Assembly: GCF_900168195.1 (NCBI RefSeq)
Contig: NZ_FUYX01000005.1
Coordinates: 186,001 to 250,000, forward strand
Length of the DNA stretch: 64,000 nt
Origin: Allobosea thiooxidans
Lineage (GTDB): Bacteria; Pseudomonadota; Alphaproteobacteria; Rhizobiales; Beijerinckiaceae
Reading direction: 5' to 3'
Shown here: positions 8,726-17,021 of the stretch, in pieces
How the letters are laid out: every line of letters starts with the position of its first letter
Position numbering within the stretch: the first letter of the stretch is position 1
Notes under the pieces: model-generated
Seen by the model: the letters and a program-made list of their open reading frames with translations, nothing else
Told to the model about the DNA's origin: nothing
The model's database searches: none
Translations under genes and position numbers: made by a program

Positions 8726-9022
8726 TCAGTAGTAGCCGCAGACCCGGCGGTAGCCGATGACGTTGCCCCAGCGGTCGAAGCGCTCGACCAGGTCGCAGGA
8801 GCGGACGGGGGCAGGGGCGTCGTAGTAGCCGTAGCCATAGGCGGGGCGGGTGGCGCCGGCGATGATGGCGCCCGCAGCGATCGCGCCGACCACGCCGGCC
8901 CCGACGCCCCAGCCGTAACCATGACGCCAGCGCGGCCGCGCCTCGGCGCCGGAAGCGATGAAGGTGGTGGCCAGGGTCAGGGCCGCGAGGGTCGCGGTCA
9001 CGGTCTTGCGGAACGTCGTCAT
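8726..9022 (-). CDS. small secreted Gly/Tyr-rich protein
   Basis: A 98-residue protein with a clear signal peptide (cleavage near A-E-A at residue 28), a Gly/Ala-rich hydrophobic stretch (about 42-58) and a Tyr/Gly tract. The C-terminus is C-D-L-V-E-R-F-D-R-W-G-N-V-I-G-Y-R-R-V-C-G-Y-Y with two cysteines that could form a disulfide. Such short envelope proteins are common in Rhizobiales and mostly uncharacterised. It shares the bidirectional terminator with the aminotransferase gene. Confidence 0.75.
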   Translation of the reverse strand: MTTFRKTVTATLAALTLATTFIASGAEARPRWRHGYGWGVGAGVVGAIAAGAIIAGATRPAYGYGYYDAPAPVRSCDLVERFDRWGNVIGYRRVCGYY

Positions 9023-9131
9023 GCTCGTCTCCCGACTGTTGCGAGAGCGAACGGTCCGCCCTCCATGCCCATTGGTCGCAGGCTGCGGCCCGCAGGTTCA
9101 AAGGCGGAGATTTTTTTTCGGATGCGGGGGC

Positions 9132-9755
9132 TCAGCCCGCTTTCGCGTAGAAACGCAGCAGCTCCAGCCCCGCAGGGCTGTTCCAATCCGCCTCTCCGAC
9201 GAGGTAGCCGACGCTGCGCGCCTCGCGGTCGAGGACATAGGTCATCGGCATGCCATAGAGCGGGAAGGGGGTGGGTACGGCCGATTTCGGCCCGGAGGCG
9301 ACGGCTCCCTCGGCATCGATGAAGCTCGTGAGGTCGGCAAGGCCCAGCCGCCTGAGATAACCCGTCACGGTCGACACGGACTTGTCGAGCGAGACCGGCA
9401 GGACGACGAAGGGCTCGCGTGCCGCTCTCGCCTGGAGGCGTTGCAGGATCGGCAATTCGCGCCGGCAGGGCGGGCACCAGCTCGCCCAGAAGTTCAGGAG
9501 AACCGCCTTGCCGCGATAGGCCGAGAGCGGCTTGCGCCTACCGGCAAGGTCGGTGAGCTGGAGCGTGCCGGCCGGCTCCGGCGGGTCGATCTGGATGAAT
9601 TGCGAGCTCGGCCCGGAGAAGAGCGGCGGCTGCGCTGCCGCTGCCGGGGTGGCGGCGAGCGGCGAAAGCAGGCCAAGCGCAAGCGCCTCGCGGCGCGTCG
9701 GCTGGTGGGCGTCGTTCGATTGCGGTCGCGGTGCGTGATTCCTGAAACGGGTCAT
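9132..9755 (-). CDS. TlpA-like periplasmic thioredoxin-fold protein
   Basis: A 207-residue protein with a Tat-like leader (T-R-R-E-A-L-A-L-G near residues 20-28, then an Ala-rich cleavage site) and an AhpC/Redoxin-type domain. The active site F-W-A-S-W-C-P-P-C-R-R-E-L-P and the cis-Pro region P-T-P-F-P-L-Y-G-M-P-M-T-Y-V match TlpA/ResA thiol reductases, which work in cytochrome c or oxidase maturation. I use ATG 9755, with AGGTG 7 nt upstream, rather than the in-frame GTG at 9764. Confidence 0.88.
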   Translation of the reverse strand: MTRFRNHAPRPQSNDAHQPTRREALALGLLSPLAATPAAAAQPPLFSGPSSQFIQIDPPEPAGTLQLTDLAGRRKPLSAYRGKAVLLNFWASWCPPCRRELPILQRLQARAAREPFVVLPVSLDKSVSTVTGYLRRLGLADLTSFIDAEGAVASGPKSAVPTPFPLYGMPMTYVLDREARSVGYLVGEADWNSPAGLELLRFYAKAG

Positions 9756-9841
9756 GGCCGGCACCTAGCAGCGGGGCTCGGTGATGTGGAGCCGCGGACC
9801 CGCACGGCTCACAGGGCTGTGATGACCTGCGGCGCGAAGCC

Positions 9842-11146
9842 TCACCCCGCCGTCACGCGCCGCCAGAAATTCGAGCAGAAGCCTTGGTCGACATGGCGGG
9901 CGAAGTCGCGCCAATGCGGGAAGGAGGCTTCGAAGGTCGCGGCCGGCATGCGCGCGTCCTTGTAGGGGTTCACCCGTCCGCCGGCGGCGATGGCGACGCG
10001 ATCGAGCGCGGCGAGCAGGCTTTCGGTGCGCGCGCCGCGATTGGGGAAGTCGAGCGTCAGTGTCGCCCCGGGTATGGGGAAGGACATCAGCCCCGGGGAA
10101 GGCTTGTCGCCGAAGAGCTTCAGCACGGTCAGGAAGGAAGCCTCTCCCGCCGCGAGCGTGCGCTCCAGCATCTCGGTCACGGCGTCGCGCGCATGCGCCA
10201 TCGGAACCACGCATTGGAACTGCCGCAGGCCCTTCGGCCCATAGGCGCGGTTCCAGTCGTGGATGCGGTCGAGCGGATAGAAGAAGGGCTGATAGGGAAC
10301 GCGCCGTGCCTCGGGGTCGCGCGGCTGGCCGCTTCGATAGAGCCAGTTGAAGGCCCGCAAGGTCGTGCGGTTGATGAGCGGGACGGGCGGCTTCAGCGGG
10401 AAGGGCAGGCCGCGCCCGGCGCGCGGCGGCGGCGCGTTGGTGGCCGGGGCGTGATTGGCGCGGAAGAAGACGCCGCGGCCGAAGTCCCGGCCGCCGGCGA
10501 GCGCGTCGACCCAGGCGACGGTGTAGTCATGGGTCGCGTCGGATTCGGCGGCGATGGCGAAGAAGCGGTCGAGGCCGTCGAAATGCAGCACCTCCTGCTC
10601 CATCTCGGCCGAGGCGATCGGCATCAGCTGCAGGGTCACCTGGGTGACGAGGCCGGTCAGGCCGAAGCCGCCGATGGTCGCGGCGAAGAGCTCGGGGTTG
10701 AGGTCGGGCGCGCAGATCTGGCGCTGGCCGTCCGAGCGCATCAGCTCGAAGGCGCGGACATGGCGGCCGAAGGTGCCGGCGCGGTGATGGTTCTTGCCAT
10801 GGACGTCGTTGGCGAGAGCGCCGCCGATGGTGACGAGGCTGGTGCCGGGCGTGACCGCGGGGAACCAGCCGGCCGGCACCGTGAGATCGAGCAGCCGGTC
10901 GAGCCTCAGCCCGGCGCCGCAGGTCAACAGCCCGGTCTCGCGATCGAAGAACAGGATCTCGTCGAGGCCGCGCATGTCGATCAGCGCGCCACCGTCGTTG
11001 AGGCAGGAATCGCCATAGGAGCGGCCGTTGCCATAGGCCAGGGCGGGGCGGCGATGGCGCGAGGGCGCCTCGATCCAGTCGCGCGCGTCGACGATCTCGC
11101 TGTCCCGGGCCCGGAGACCGCCCCAGGATCGGAAGTCCGGGGTCAT
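9842..11146 (-). CDS. DprE1-like FAD-dependent oxidase
   Basis: A 434-residue VAO/PCMH-type flavoprotein. The FAD-binding N-terminus has G-N-G-R-S-Y-G-D (about residues 40-47), P-G-T-S-L-V-T-I-G-G-A-L-A-N-D-V-H-G-K-N-H and a C-terminal ALO-type domain ending in F-W-R-R-V. This pattern is that of decaprenylphosphoryl-beta-D-ribose 2'-oxidase. The start ATG at 11146 overlaps the stop of the UbiA-like gene (ATGA); the frame stays open further upstream only as antisense-like noise. With the DPPR-synthase-like neighbour it probably makes a polyprenyl-phosphate pentose intermediate. Confidence 0.85.
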   Translation of the reverse strand: MTPDFRSWGGLRARDSEIVDARDWIEAPSRHRRPALAYGNGRSYGDSCLNDGGALIDMRGLDEILFFDRETGLLTCGAGLRLDRLLDLTVPAGWFPAVTPGTSLVTIGGALANDVHGKNHHRAGTFGRHVRAFELMRSDGQRQICAPDLNPELFAATIGGFGLTGLVTQVTLQLMPIASAEMEQEVLHFDGLDRFFAIAAESDATHDYTVAWVDALAGGRDFGRGVFFRANHAPATNAPPPRAGRGLPFPLKPPVPLINRTTLRAFNWLYRSGQPRDPEARRVPYQPFFYPLDRIHDWNRAYGPKGLRQFQCVVPMAHARDAVTEMLERTLAAGEASFLTVLKLFGDKPSPGLMSFPIPGATLTLDFPNRGARTESLLAALDRVAIAAGGRVNPYKDARMPAATFEASFPHWRDFARHVDQGFCSNFWRRVTAG

Positions 11147-12033
11147 GGAAGAACCGTCGCGGCGACCATGATCGTGGCCACCAGCAGGCCCATGAACTGG
11201 CTGCGCCAGTCGCGGATCATGAAGACGAGCGGATCGTCCGGCATTTGGCCGCGGCGCGCCAGGAACCAGATGCGGGCCATCTGGTAGAGGATGATGGGGC
11301 AGATCAGCCAGATCAGCTCGGGATGGCGGTAGAGCTGCTTCACATTGGCGCTGTCGACATAGAGCGCCATGATGAGGGCGCAGGTGCAACCCGAGGCCAT
11401 GCCGAGCTGGGACAGGGCCTCCAGGTCCTCGGCATGGTACCCGCGCCCCGCATTCTTCAGGCCGGACTGATCCTGGGTCAGGCGCAGCTCGGCATAGCGC
11501 TTCACCAGCGCCAGGCTCAGGAACAGGAACATCGAGAAGGCGAGCAGCCAGGAGGAGGCCGGGATCGCGGCTGCGGCGCTGCCTGCCAGGATGCGCAGCG
11601 TGTGCATCGCGGCAAGGCCGAGCACATCGACCAGGAGCTTGCGCTTCAGCACCAGCAGATAGGCGATGGCCAGGAAGAGATAGGCCAGCAGCACGAGCAG
11701 GAAGTTTCGCGGCTGGGGCACGAGCAGCGCGGTCGAGAAGGCGGCGACGAGCAGCACCGGCACGGCGGCGTAGGCCTGTGCGGCGGTGATCTCGCCGGCG
11801 GCGAGCGGGCGCCGCCGTTTCGTCGGGTGGCGCCGGTCGGCCTCGACATCCTTGATGTCGTTGAGCAGGTAGACCGCCGAAGCGATCAGGCTGAAGGCGA
11901 CGAAGGCGATGAGGCCGTGCCAGAGCGCCTCCGGATCGAAGACGTCGTGATTGAGCAGGATCGGGACGAAGACGAGGCCGTTCTTCAGCCAGTGATGTGG
12001 CCGCATCGCCTTGATGATCGCGGTCACAGACAT
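11143..12033 (-). CDS. UbiA-family prenyltransferase, decaprenyl-phosphate phosphoribosyltransferase-like
   Basis: A 296-residue protein with eight or nine membrane helices. The first Asp-rich motif is N-D-I-K-D-V-E-A-D followed by R-R-H-P-T-K-R-R-R-P-L-A, which is the DPPR synthase (Rv3806c type) variant of UbiA and differs from 4-hydroxybenzoate transferases. It transfers phosphoribose to a polyprenyl phosphate. The stop overlaps the DprE1-like start, so the two steps are coupled. In rhizobia, related genes supply arabinose donors for surface glycans or Nod-factor decoration (NoeC family). No DprE2-like reductase is adjacent. Confidence 0.85.
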   Translation of the reverse strand: MSVTAIIKAMRPHHWLKNGLVFVPILLNHDVFDPEALWHGLIAFVAFSLIASAVYLLNDIKDVEADRRHPTKRRRPLAAGEITAAQAYAAVPVLLVAAFSTALLVPQPRNFLLVLLAYLFLAIAYLLVLKRKLLVDVLGLAAMHTLRILAGSAAAAIPASSWLLAFSMFLFLSLALVKRYAELRLTQDQSGLKNAGRGYHAEDLEALSQLGMASGCTCALIMALYVDSANVKQLYRHPELIWLICPIILYQMARIWFLARRGQMPDDPLVFMIRDWRSQFMGLLVATIMVAATVLP

Positions 12034-12208
12034 CCCCGGCCTGACGCTCCTGCGGCATGCGTCGGCCGGCTACGGCGCGACGGCCGGCTGCTCCGGCGCG
12101 GGCGTTATCCGGCCGGAACTCCTAAGCGAGGGTGGATGCATCGGCGGAAAGGGTAACGATTCCAGCGCCATGCTTAACAGGCGGCTTCCGCGTTGCGCGA
12201 AACGAGGG

Positions 12209-12239
12209 CGGGCGGCACTTGCCGGCAAAGGGCCGCCCG
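12209..12239 (-). terminator. stem-loop after the TerB/DUF533 gene
   Basis: cgggcggc pairs with gccgcccg, and the loop contains a second short palindrome ttgccggcaa. It begins about 13 nt after the stop of the TerB-like gene, read on the minus strand. Only a TTT follows, so termination strength is uncertain. The rest of 12034-12252 shows no gene. Confidence 0.45.
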
Positions 12240-12252
12240 GTGGTTGTACCGC

Positions 12253-13137
12253 TCAGACCTTCGCGGCGCTGGCGGCGGCGTCGATATTGGCGACGAGCTC
12301 GGCGTCGAGCCCGAGCGAGCCGGCGAGACCGGCCAGGAAGTCCTTCTCCGGGGCGGTGTCCGGATTGATGGCGATGCGCGCCGCCGTATAGATCTGCGTG
12401 GCGAGCTCGGGGCTTTCGGCCGCTTCGACGAGGGCGTCGATCGAGGCGGGCTGCGCCAGCTCCTTGGCCAGCCATTCATGGGCTTCCGTGTCGAGCCCCG
12501 CCTCCTGCAGGCCGCCGAGGATGGCGGCGCGTTCCTCTGCGTCGATATGGCCGTCGGCGGCGGCGGCGGCGATCATGGCGCGGATGAAGACGAGGGCGGT
12601 GGCTTCGCTCGCGGCCTGCGGCTCGAAGCCGGTTCCGGCCGGAGCGGGCAGGACCTGCTGCTGGCGGCTGTCGAGCAGCGGCTTTCCGGCCTGGTAGTTC
12701 TGATAGGCCTTGTAGGCGAGGCCGCCGATCAGGGCGAGGCCGCCGAGCTTGGCGGCCGAACCCGCGACGGAGCGGCCGGTCTTGGTGCCGAAGACCAGCG
12801 CGCCGAGGCCGCCGAGCACCGCGGTCGCCAGCGCCGGATTGCTGTTGAAGATGCCTTTCGCCTGCTCGATCAATTGGTCAGGCGTCCGGCCGCCGGTGAC
12901 CTTGCCGAGGGCTTCGTTCGCGCCCTGCTGCACGCCGGTCTGCCGAGCGGCGTCGCCGACGCCCTGCGTCGCCTGGGTCAGGATCTGGCCGGCGAGCCCG
13001 CCGAGGCCGCCCGAGCGCTGCACCTGGTCGGCCAGTCCACCGAGCATGCCGCCCAATCCGCCCTGCTGGCCGGCCTGTGTTCCCGCCTGGCTGCCGGCGC
13101 TGATCAGGGCGTCGAGCAGCGATTTGGCATTGAACAT
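12253..13137 (-). CDS. TerB-family/DUF533 protein
   Basis: A 294-residue protein. The N-terminal half is Gly/Gln-rich and low-complexity (about residues 15-70), followed by a hydrophobic segment around 110-140. The C-terminal 120 residues form an all-helical TerB-like domain with A-M-I-A-A-A-A-A-D-G-H-I-D-A-E-E-R, the typical acidic motif. The family is often called inner membrane protein YebE. RBS GGAG lies 7-10 nt before the ATG. TerB domains are linked to tellurite and envelope stress, but the role here is not established. Confidence 0.85.
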   Translation of the reverse strand: MFNAKSLLDALISAGSQAGTQAGQQGGLGGMLGGLADQVQRSGGLGGLAGQILTQATQGVGDAARQTGVQQGANEALGKVTGGRTPDQLIEQAKGIFNSNPALATAVLGGLGALVFGTKTGRSVAGSAAKLGGLALIGGLAYKAYQNYQAGKPLLDSRQQQVLPAPAGTGFEPQAASEATALVFIRAMIAAAAADGHIDAEERAAILGGLQEAGLDTEAHEWLAKELAQPASIDALVEAAESPELATQIYTAARIAINPDTAPEKDFLAGLAGSLGLDAELVANIDAAASAAKV

Positions 13138-13239
13138 GTCGGTTTCTCCTGTTGCGGCGGTTCGGCCGTTCCCTCTGGCCGGATTCGATCAGCCGCATGA
13201 AAACGGCGTGACGAAGGCGCAGTTTGCACAGGCGGCGCC

Positions 13240-13710
13240 TCAAGTCATCGGCAGCGGCAGCTGGCCGGGCTCCTTCAGCGTCTCGAGCGCGATCTCGGAA
13301 CGGACGCGCGCCACGCTCTCATGGGGCATCAGGATCTCGTTGACGAGGCGGGCAAGCGCCTTGAGATCGCCGACGGCGACCTTCAGCAGATAGTCCGCCT
13401 CGCCGGTCAGGGCGTGGGCCTCGAGGATCGCCGGCGTCAGCCGCACGAGATCGCGGAAGCGGCGGGCATTGTCGCGCGAATGCGTATTGAGCGCGACATG
13501 GATGAAGACGATCACGCCGAGCCCGACGGCGGCGGGATCGAGGGCGGCGCGGTAGCCGCGGATGACGCCTTCCTGCTCCAACCTCTGCCGGCGGCGGGAA
13601 ACCTGGCTTGCCGACAGCCCGACCTGATCGGCGAGCGCGGCATTGGTCAGCGAGGCATCGCGCTGCAGGGCGTCGAGGAGGCGCCAGTCGAGCGTGTCGA
13701 GTTGCGTCAT
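13240..13710 (-). CDS. Lrp/AsnC-family transcriptional regulator
   Basis: A 156-residue regulator: N-terminal winged HTH (L-D-x-x-D-W-R-L-L-D-A-L-Q-R-D, then Q-V-G-L-S-A-S-Q-V-S-R-R-R-Q-R-L) and C-terminal RAM/AsnC ligand-binding domain with L-T-G-E-A-D-Y-L-L-K-V. It is divergent from the HPPD gene with 125 bp between start codons. Lrp-type regulators beside hpd genes normally respond to tyrosine or phenylalanine, so control of HPPD is a reasonable inference. The intergenic region holds a short dyad gcac-gccat-gtgc at 13776-13788. Confidence 0.93.
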   Translation of the reverse strand: MTQLDTLDWRLLDALQRDASLTNAALADQVGLSASQVSRRRQRLEQEGVIRGYRAALDPAAVGLGVIVFIHVALNTHSRDNARRFRDLVRLTPAILEAHALTGEADYLLKVAVGDLKALARLVNEILMPHESVARVRSEIALETLKEPGQLPLPMT

Positions 13711-13835
13711 GTCATGCGCGATTCAGCCCATATCCGCACGGATCATGCATCTCCCTGGCTATCCGAGGCAAGTTTGCACGCCATGTGCCGCCCGCCTGCG
13801 TGACGATGACGCAATACATAAAAGGAGGATCGTCC

Positions 13836-14969
13836 ATGGGCCCGTTTCCGCATGACACTGCCCCGCCTGAGATTTCGGAGGCCAATCCGATGGGCACGGA
13901 TGGCTTCGAGTTCGTCGAATATGCCCATCCCGAGCCCGAGAAGCTCGGTGCCCTGTTCGAGACGATGGGCTTCACCAAGGTCGCCCGCCATCGCTCGAAG
14001 CAGGTGACGCTCTACCGCCAGGGCGACGTCAATTTCGTCGTCAATGCCGAGCCGACTTCCTTCGCTCAGGCCTTCGCGGCCGAGCACGGCCCCTGCGCCT
14101 GTGCGATGGCCTTCCGCGTTGTCGACGCAAAGCATGCTTTCGAGCGGGCCGTGTCGCTCGGCGCCGAGCCCTATGAGAGCGCGATCGGGCCAGGCGAGCT
14201 CGCGATCCCGGCCGTGAAGGGCATCGGCGGATCGCTGCTCTATTTCGTCGACCGCTATGGCGAGAAGGGTTCGATCTGGGATGTCGATTTCGAATGGCTC
14301 GGCGAGCGAGACCCGCATCCCGAGCAGGCCGGGCTCTATTATCTCGACCACCTGACCCACAACGTCCATCGCGGACGCATGGATCATTGGGCGGACTGGT
14401 ACGGCAAGCTGTTCAATTTCCGCGAGATCCGCTTCTTCAACATCGAGGGGAAGCTGACCGGCCTGATCTCGCGGGCGCTGACCTCGCCCTGCGGCAAGAT
14501 CCGCATCCCGATCAACGAGTCGCTCGACGACAAGAGCCAGATCGAGGAATACCTGCGTCTGTACAAGGGCGAGGGCATCCAGCATGTGGCGATGGGCTCG
14601 CGCGACATCTATGCCAGCGTCGAGCAGCTGCGCCGCAACGGCCTGCCCTTCATGCCGTCGCCGCCGGACACCTACTACGAGAAGGTCAATGCCCGCGTAC
14701 CGAATCACGGCGAACCGGTTGAGCGGCTCAAGGCCGACGGCATCCTGATCGACGGCGAAGGCGCGGTGGCGCTCGGCGAGAAGCAGGGGCGGATGAGCAA
14801 GGTGCTGCTGCAGATCTTCTCGGGCACCGTGCTCGGCCCGATCTTCTTCGAATTCATCGAGCGCAAGGGCGATGACGGCTTCGGCGAGGGCAATTTCCGG
14901 GCGCTGTTCGAGTCGATCGAGGAGGATCAGATCCGGCGCGGCGTGCTGAGCCCGGCTGCTGCCGAATAG
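13836..14969 (+). CDS. hpd: 4-hydroxyphenylpyruvate dioxygenase
   Basis: A 377-residue non-haem Fe(II) enzyme that converts 4-hydroxyphenylpyruvate to homogentisate in tyrosine degradation. Two vicinal-oxygen-chelate domains are visible. Iron ligands are the His of L-T-H-N-V-H-R-G (about residue 170), the His of I-Q-H-V-A-M-G, and the Glu of F-F-E-F-I-E-R-K-G. The C-terminal G-F-G-E-G-N-F-R-A-L-F-E-S-I-E motif is diagnostic. AAAGGAGG at 13821-13828 fixes the start, although the frame is open much further upstream. It is divergent from an Lrp-type gene. Confidence 0.97.
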   Translation: MGPFPHDTAPPEISEANPMGTDGFEFVEYAHPEPEKLGALFETMGFTKVARHRSKQVTLYRQGDVNFVVNAEPTSFAQAFAAEHGPCACAMAFRVVDAKHAFERAVSLGAEPYESAIGPGELAIPAVKGIGGSLLYFVDRYGEKGSIWDVDFEWLGERDPHPEQAGLYYLDHLTHNVHRGRMDHWADWYGKLFNFREIRFFNIEGKLTGLISRALTSPCGKIRIPINESLDDKSQIEEYLRLYKGEGIQHVAMGSRDIYASVEQLRRNGLPFMPSPPDTYYEKVNARVPNHGEPVERLKADGILIDGEGAVALGEKQGRMSKVLLQIFSGTVLGPIFFEFIERKGDDGFGEGNFRALFESIEEDQIRRGVLSPAAAE

Positions 14970-14994
14970 GCGGCCAGACACCGTCCGCATCAGA

Positions 14995-15083
14995 CGTCAT
15001 GGCGAGCGAAGCGAAGCAATCCAGGGGAACGCAGAGCTCTGCCGCTCCTGGATTGCTTCGTCGCTGCGCTCCTCGCAATGACG
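14995..15083. repeat. dispersed palindromic repeat, long form (copy 4)
   Basis: Starts cgtcatggcgag, ends ctcgcaatgacg, with inner arms gaagcaatccagg and cctggattgcttc. It fills most of the gap between the convergent hpd gene and the AprI/Inh-like gene. It is structurally the same as copy 1 but the central 20-25 nt differ, which indicates dispersal of the arms rather than a recent duplication of the whole unit. Confidence 0.85.
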
Positions 15084-15118
15084 GAGAGCGTTGATCGGGC
15101 GCGTCGAAGGGCGATCGC

Positions 15119-15922
15119 TCAGGGCGTGAGCTTGCGCATCAGCAGCGGCGCGCCGACCGCCGGGTCCTTGCGCCACTGGCCGTTCTCGAAGATCAGCTCG
15201 ACGCCGTGGCCGCGGCGGGCGACCAAGGTCAACCGGCCACCGGCATAGCGCCAGCCGGCCGGGTCGAAAATGGTCAGGCCGGTATCGCGGCAGGCGCCCT
15301 CGAAAGCGGCCGTCGCCTCTCCGCCGGCAGGCGGCGGCGACAGCACGAGGCGGCAGGCCTCGCGGTCCTGCTGGCGCATCAGGACGTAGCGCCCCGGTAG
15401 CGTCGCGGCCGCCGGCGCCGTCGCGGGATCGACCGGAGTCGGCCGCTGCGCAGCGGTGGCCGCGGCTGCGGCGGCGCTTGGAGACCGTGTCGCGGCGACG
15501 CGCGGATGATCCTTCGAGACGAGCCGATAGGCCTTGCCGTCGCTGCCTTTTCCGTCCAGCCCGGTTTCGGGCGACCCCTTCTGGAAGCCGACCACTTCCT
15601 TGCCGCCGGCGTCGAGCAATTGCGGCTGGCCATTGGCGGCCAGCGTCCATCCGGTCGCCGTATCGATGATCGGCAGGGCGCGCCGGCAGGTGGCGGGAAA
15701 GCGGAGCTGACGGACATTGCCGGCAGCCTCGGCGCCGAGGGTGACGGTGCAGCTGCGCGCCGCGCCCGCCAGTTCGAGATCCCAGGCGCCGAGCCAGCGG
15801 CGGATCGCGTCCGGGGCCTTGTCGGCGCCGCGCGGGAGCGGCGCCGTCTGGCCGGCGGCCGGCAGGGTGCCGGCGCCGAGGAGGATGAGCGGCAGCAGCC
15901 GGCGGATCAGGCCTTTTTCCAT
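15119..15922 (-). CDS. secreted protein with two AprI/Inh-like domains
   Basis: A 267-residue exported protein. Signal peptide residues 1-24 (K-G-L-I-R-R then a Leu-rich core, cleavage after A-A-G). Two similar beta-rich units follow: one around residues 35-115 (W-L-G-A-W-D-L, Cys pair) and one around 180-265 (L-P-G-R-Y-V-L, C-R-L-V-L-S, Cys pair), separated by an Ala/Pro linker. This matches the AprI/Inh metalloprotease-inhibitor fold in tandem. I use ATG 15922; the gene then overlaps the 3' end of the dehydrogenase gene by 16 bp. Inhibitor activity is not demonstrable from sequence. Confidence 0.75.
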   Translation of the reverse strand: MEKGLIRRLLPLILLGAGTLPAAGQTAPLPRGADKAPDAIRRWLGAWDLELAGAARSCTVTLGAEAAGNVRQLRFPATCRRALPIIDTATGWTLAANGQPQLLDAGGKEVVGFQKGSPETGLDGKGSDGKAYRLVSKDHPRVAATRSPSAAAAAATAAQRPTPVDPATAPAAATLPGRYVLMRQQDREACRLVLSPPPAGGEATAAFEGACRDTGLTIFDPAGWRYAGGRLTLVARRGHGVELIFENGQWRKDPAVGAPLLMRKLTP

Positions 15923-16881
15923 GGGGTCTCCGACACGGGCGTCAGCGGCCCCTTGCCATCGAACCATGAAACCAGATTGTCGACCAGGAGCTGGCCCATC
16001 GCCTCGCGGGTATGGACCGAGGCCGAGCCGACATGGGGCAGCAGGACGGCGTGCTCGATTGCGATCAGCTCGGCCGGGACGCGCGGCTCATCCTCGAAGA
16101 CGTCGAGGCCGGCGGAGAGGATGGTCTTGTCCTGCAGCGCCTTGATCAGCGCCTGCTCGTCGATGACGGTGCCGCGGCCGACATTGACGACGATGCCGTT
16201 CGGCCCGAGCGCCTTCAGCACCTCGGCGTTGATGATGTGGTGGGTCGAGGCGCCGCCCGGAGCGACCGAGATCAGCGTGTCGACATCGGCGGCCATCTCC
16301 ACCAGCGAGGGATAGTAGCGATAGGCCACGTCCGGCTGGCGCGTGCGGCCGTGATAGACGACCGGCAGGCCGAAGGCTTCGATACGTTGCGCCACGGCCT
16401 TGCCGATGCGGCCGAGACCGACGATGCCGACCTTGCGCCCGCGCAGCGAGGTGGTGAGCGGGTAATTGCCCTTCAGCCACTTGCCTTCGCGCAGATAGCG
16501 ATCGACCTGCGGCAGCTGGCGCACGGTGGAGATCAGCAGGCCTAGGGCGAGGTCGGCGACCTCGTCGGTCAGGACGTCGGGCGTATTGGTGACGACGAGG
16601 CCGCGCCGGCCGGCCTCGGCGGCATCGACATGGTCGTAGCCGACGCCGAAGCTCGAGACGACCTCGATCTTGGGCAGCGCGTCGAACAGCGCTCCGTCGA
16701 CCCGGTTATGGCCGCCGCCGGCGGCGACGCCGCGGACGCGGCCGGAGACCTCACGCAGCAGGGCGGCGCGATCGGGCGCGTTCCACAGCTCGTGGACGGT
16801 GAAGCGGGCCTTGAGCTGGTCCGCGGCATAGGCCATCAGCGGGCCGGTCATGATGATTTCGGGCTTGGTCGAGGCTGTCAT
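15907..16881 (-). CDS. D-isomer 2-hydroxyacid dehydrogenase
   Basis: A 324-residue NAD(P)-dependent dehydrogenase. Nucleotide-binding motif V-G-I-V-G-L-G-R-I-G-K-A-V about residues 148-160; catalytic Arg region at S-V-A-P-G-G-A-S-T; catalytic Glu at D-E-P-R-V-P; catalytic His in L-L-P-H-V-G-S-A-S. The H-G-R-T-R cofactor region suggests NADPH use, as in glyoxylate/hydroxypyruvate reductases. It is followed by the Inh-like gene with a 16-bp overlap. Upstream 16882-17021 holds an inverted gattc/gaatc pair near 16916-16934 of unknown meaning. Confidence 0.9.
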   Translation of the reverse strand: MTASTKPEIIMTGPLMAYAADQLKARFTVHELWNAPDRAALLREVSGRVRGVAAGGGHNRVDGALFDALPKIEVVSSFGVGYDHVDAAEAGRRGLVVTNTPDVLTDEVADLALGLLISTVRQLPQVDRYLREGKWLKGNYPLTTSLRGRKVGIVGLGRIGKAVAQRIEAFGLPVVYHGRTRQPDVAYRYYPSLVEMAADVDTLISVAPGGASTHHIINAEVLKALGPNGIVVNVGRGTVIDEQALIKALQDKTILSAGLDVFEDEPRVPAELIAIEHAVLLPHVGSASVHTREAMGQLLVDNLVSWFDGKGPLTPVSETPWKKA

Positions 16882-16996
16882 CGTGGCGCTGTCCGTCGGT
16901 CTGGGAGGAATGTTGATTCGCGGCTTCTGAATCGATTAAAATGAAACGACCTGCTTGGCACGGCCTTGAAGCCACGCCTTTGCATGAGCGGTATGA

Positions 16997-17020
16997 CGCC
17001 CCGCACCGAGGTGTGGGGCG
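16997..17020 (-). terminator. stem-loop directly after the FCD-GntR gene
   Basis: A 10-bp stem cgccccgcac / gtgtggggcg (one G-T pair) with a CGAG tetraloop, ending 1 nt from the regulator stop codon. The T-rich side is on the plus strand, so minus-strand termination is plausible but not textbook. Confidence 0.5.
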
Positions 17021-17021
17021 C

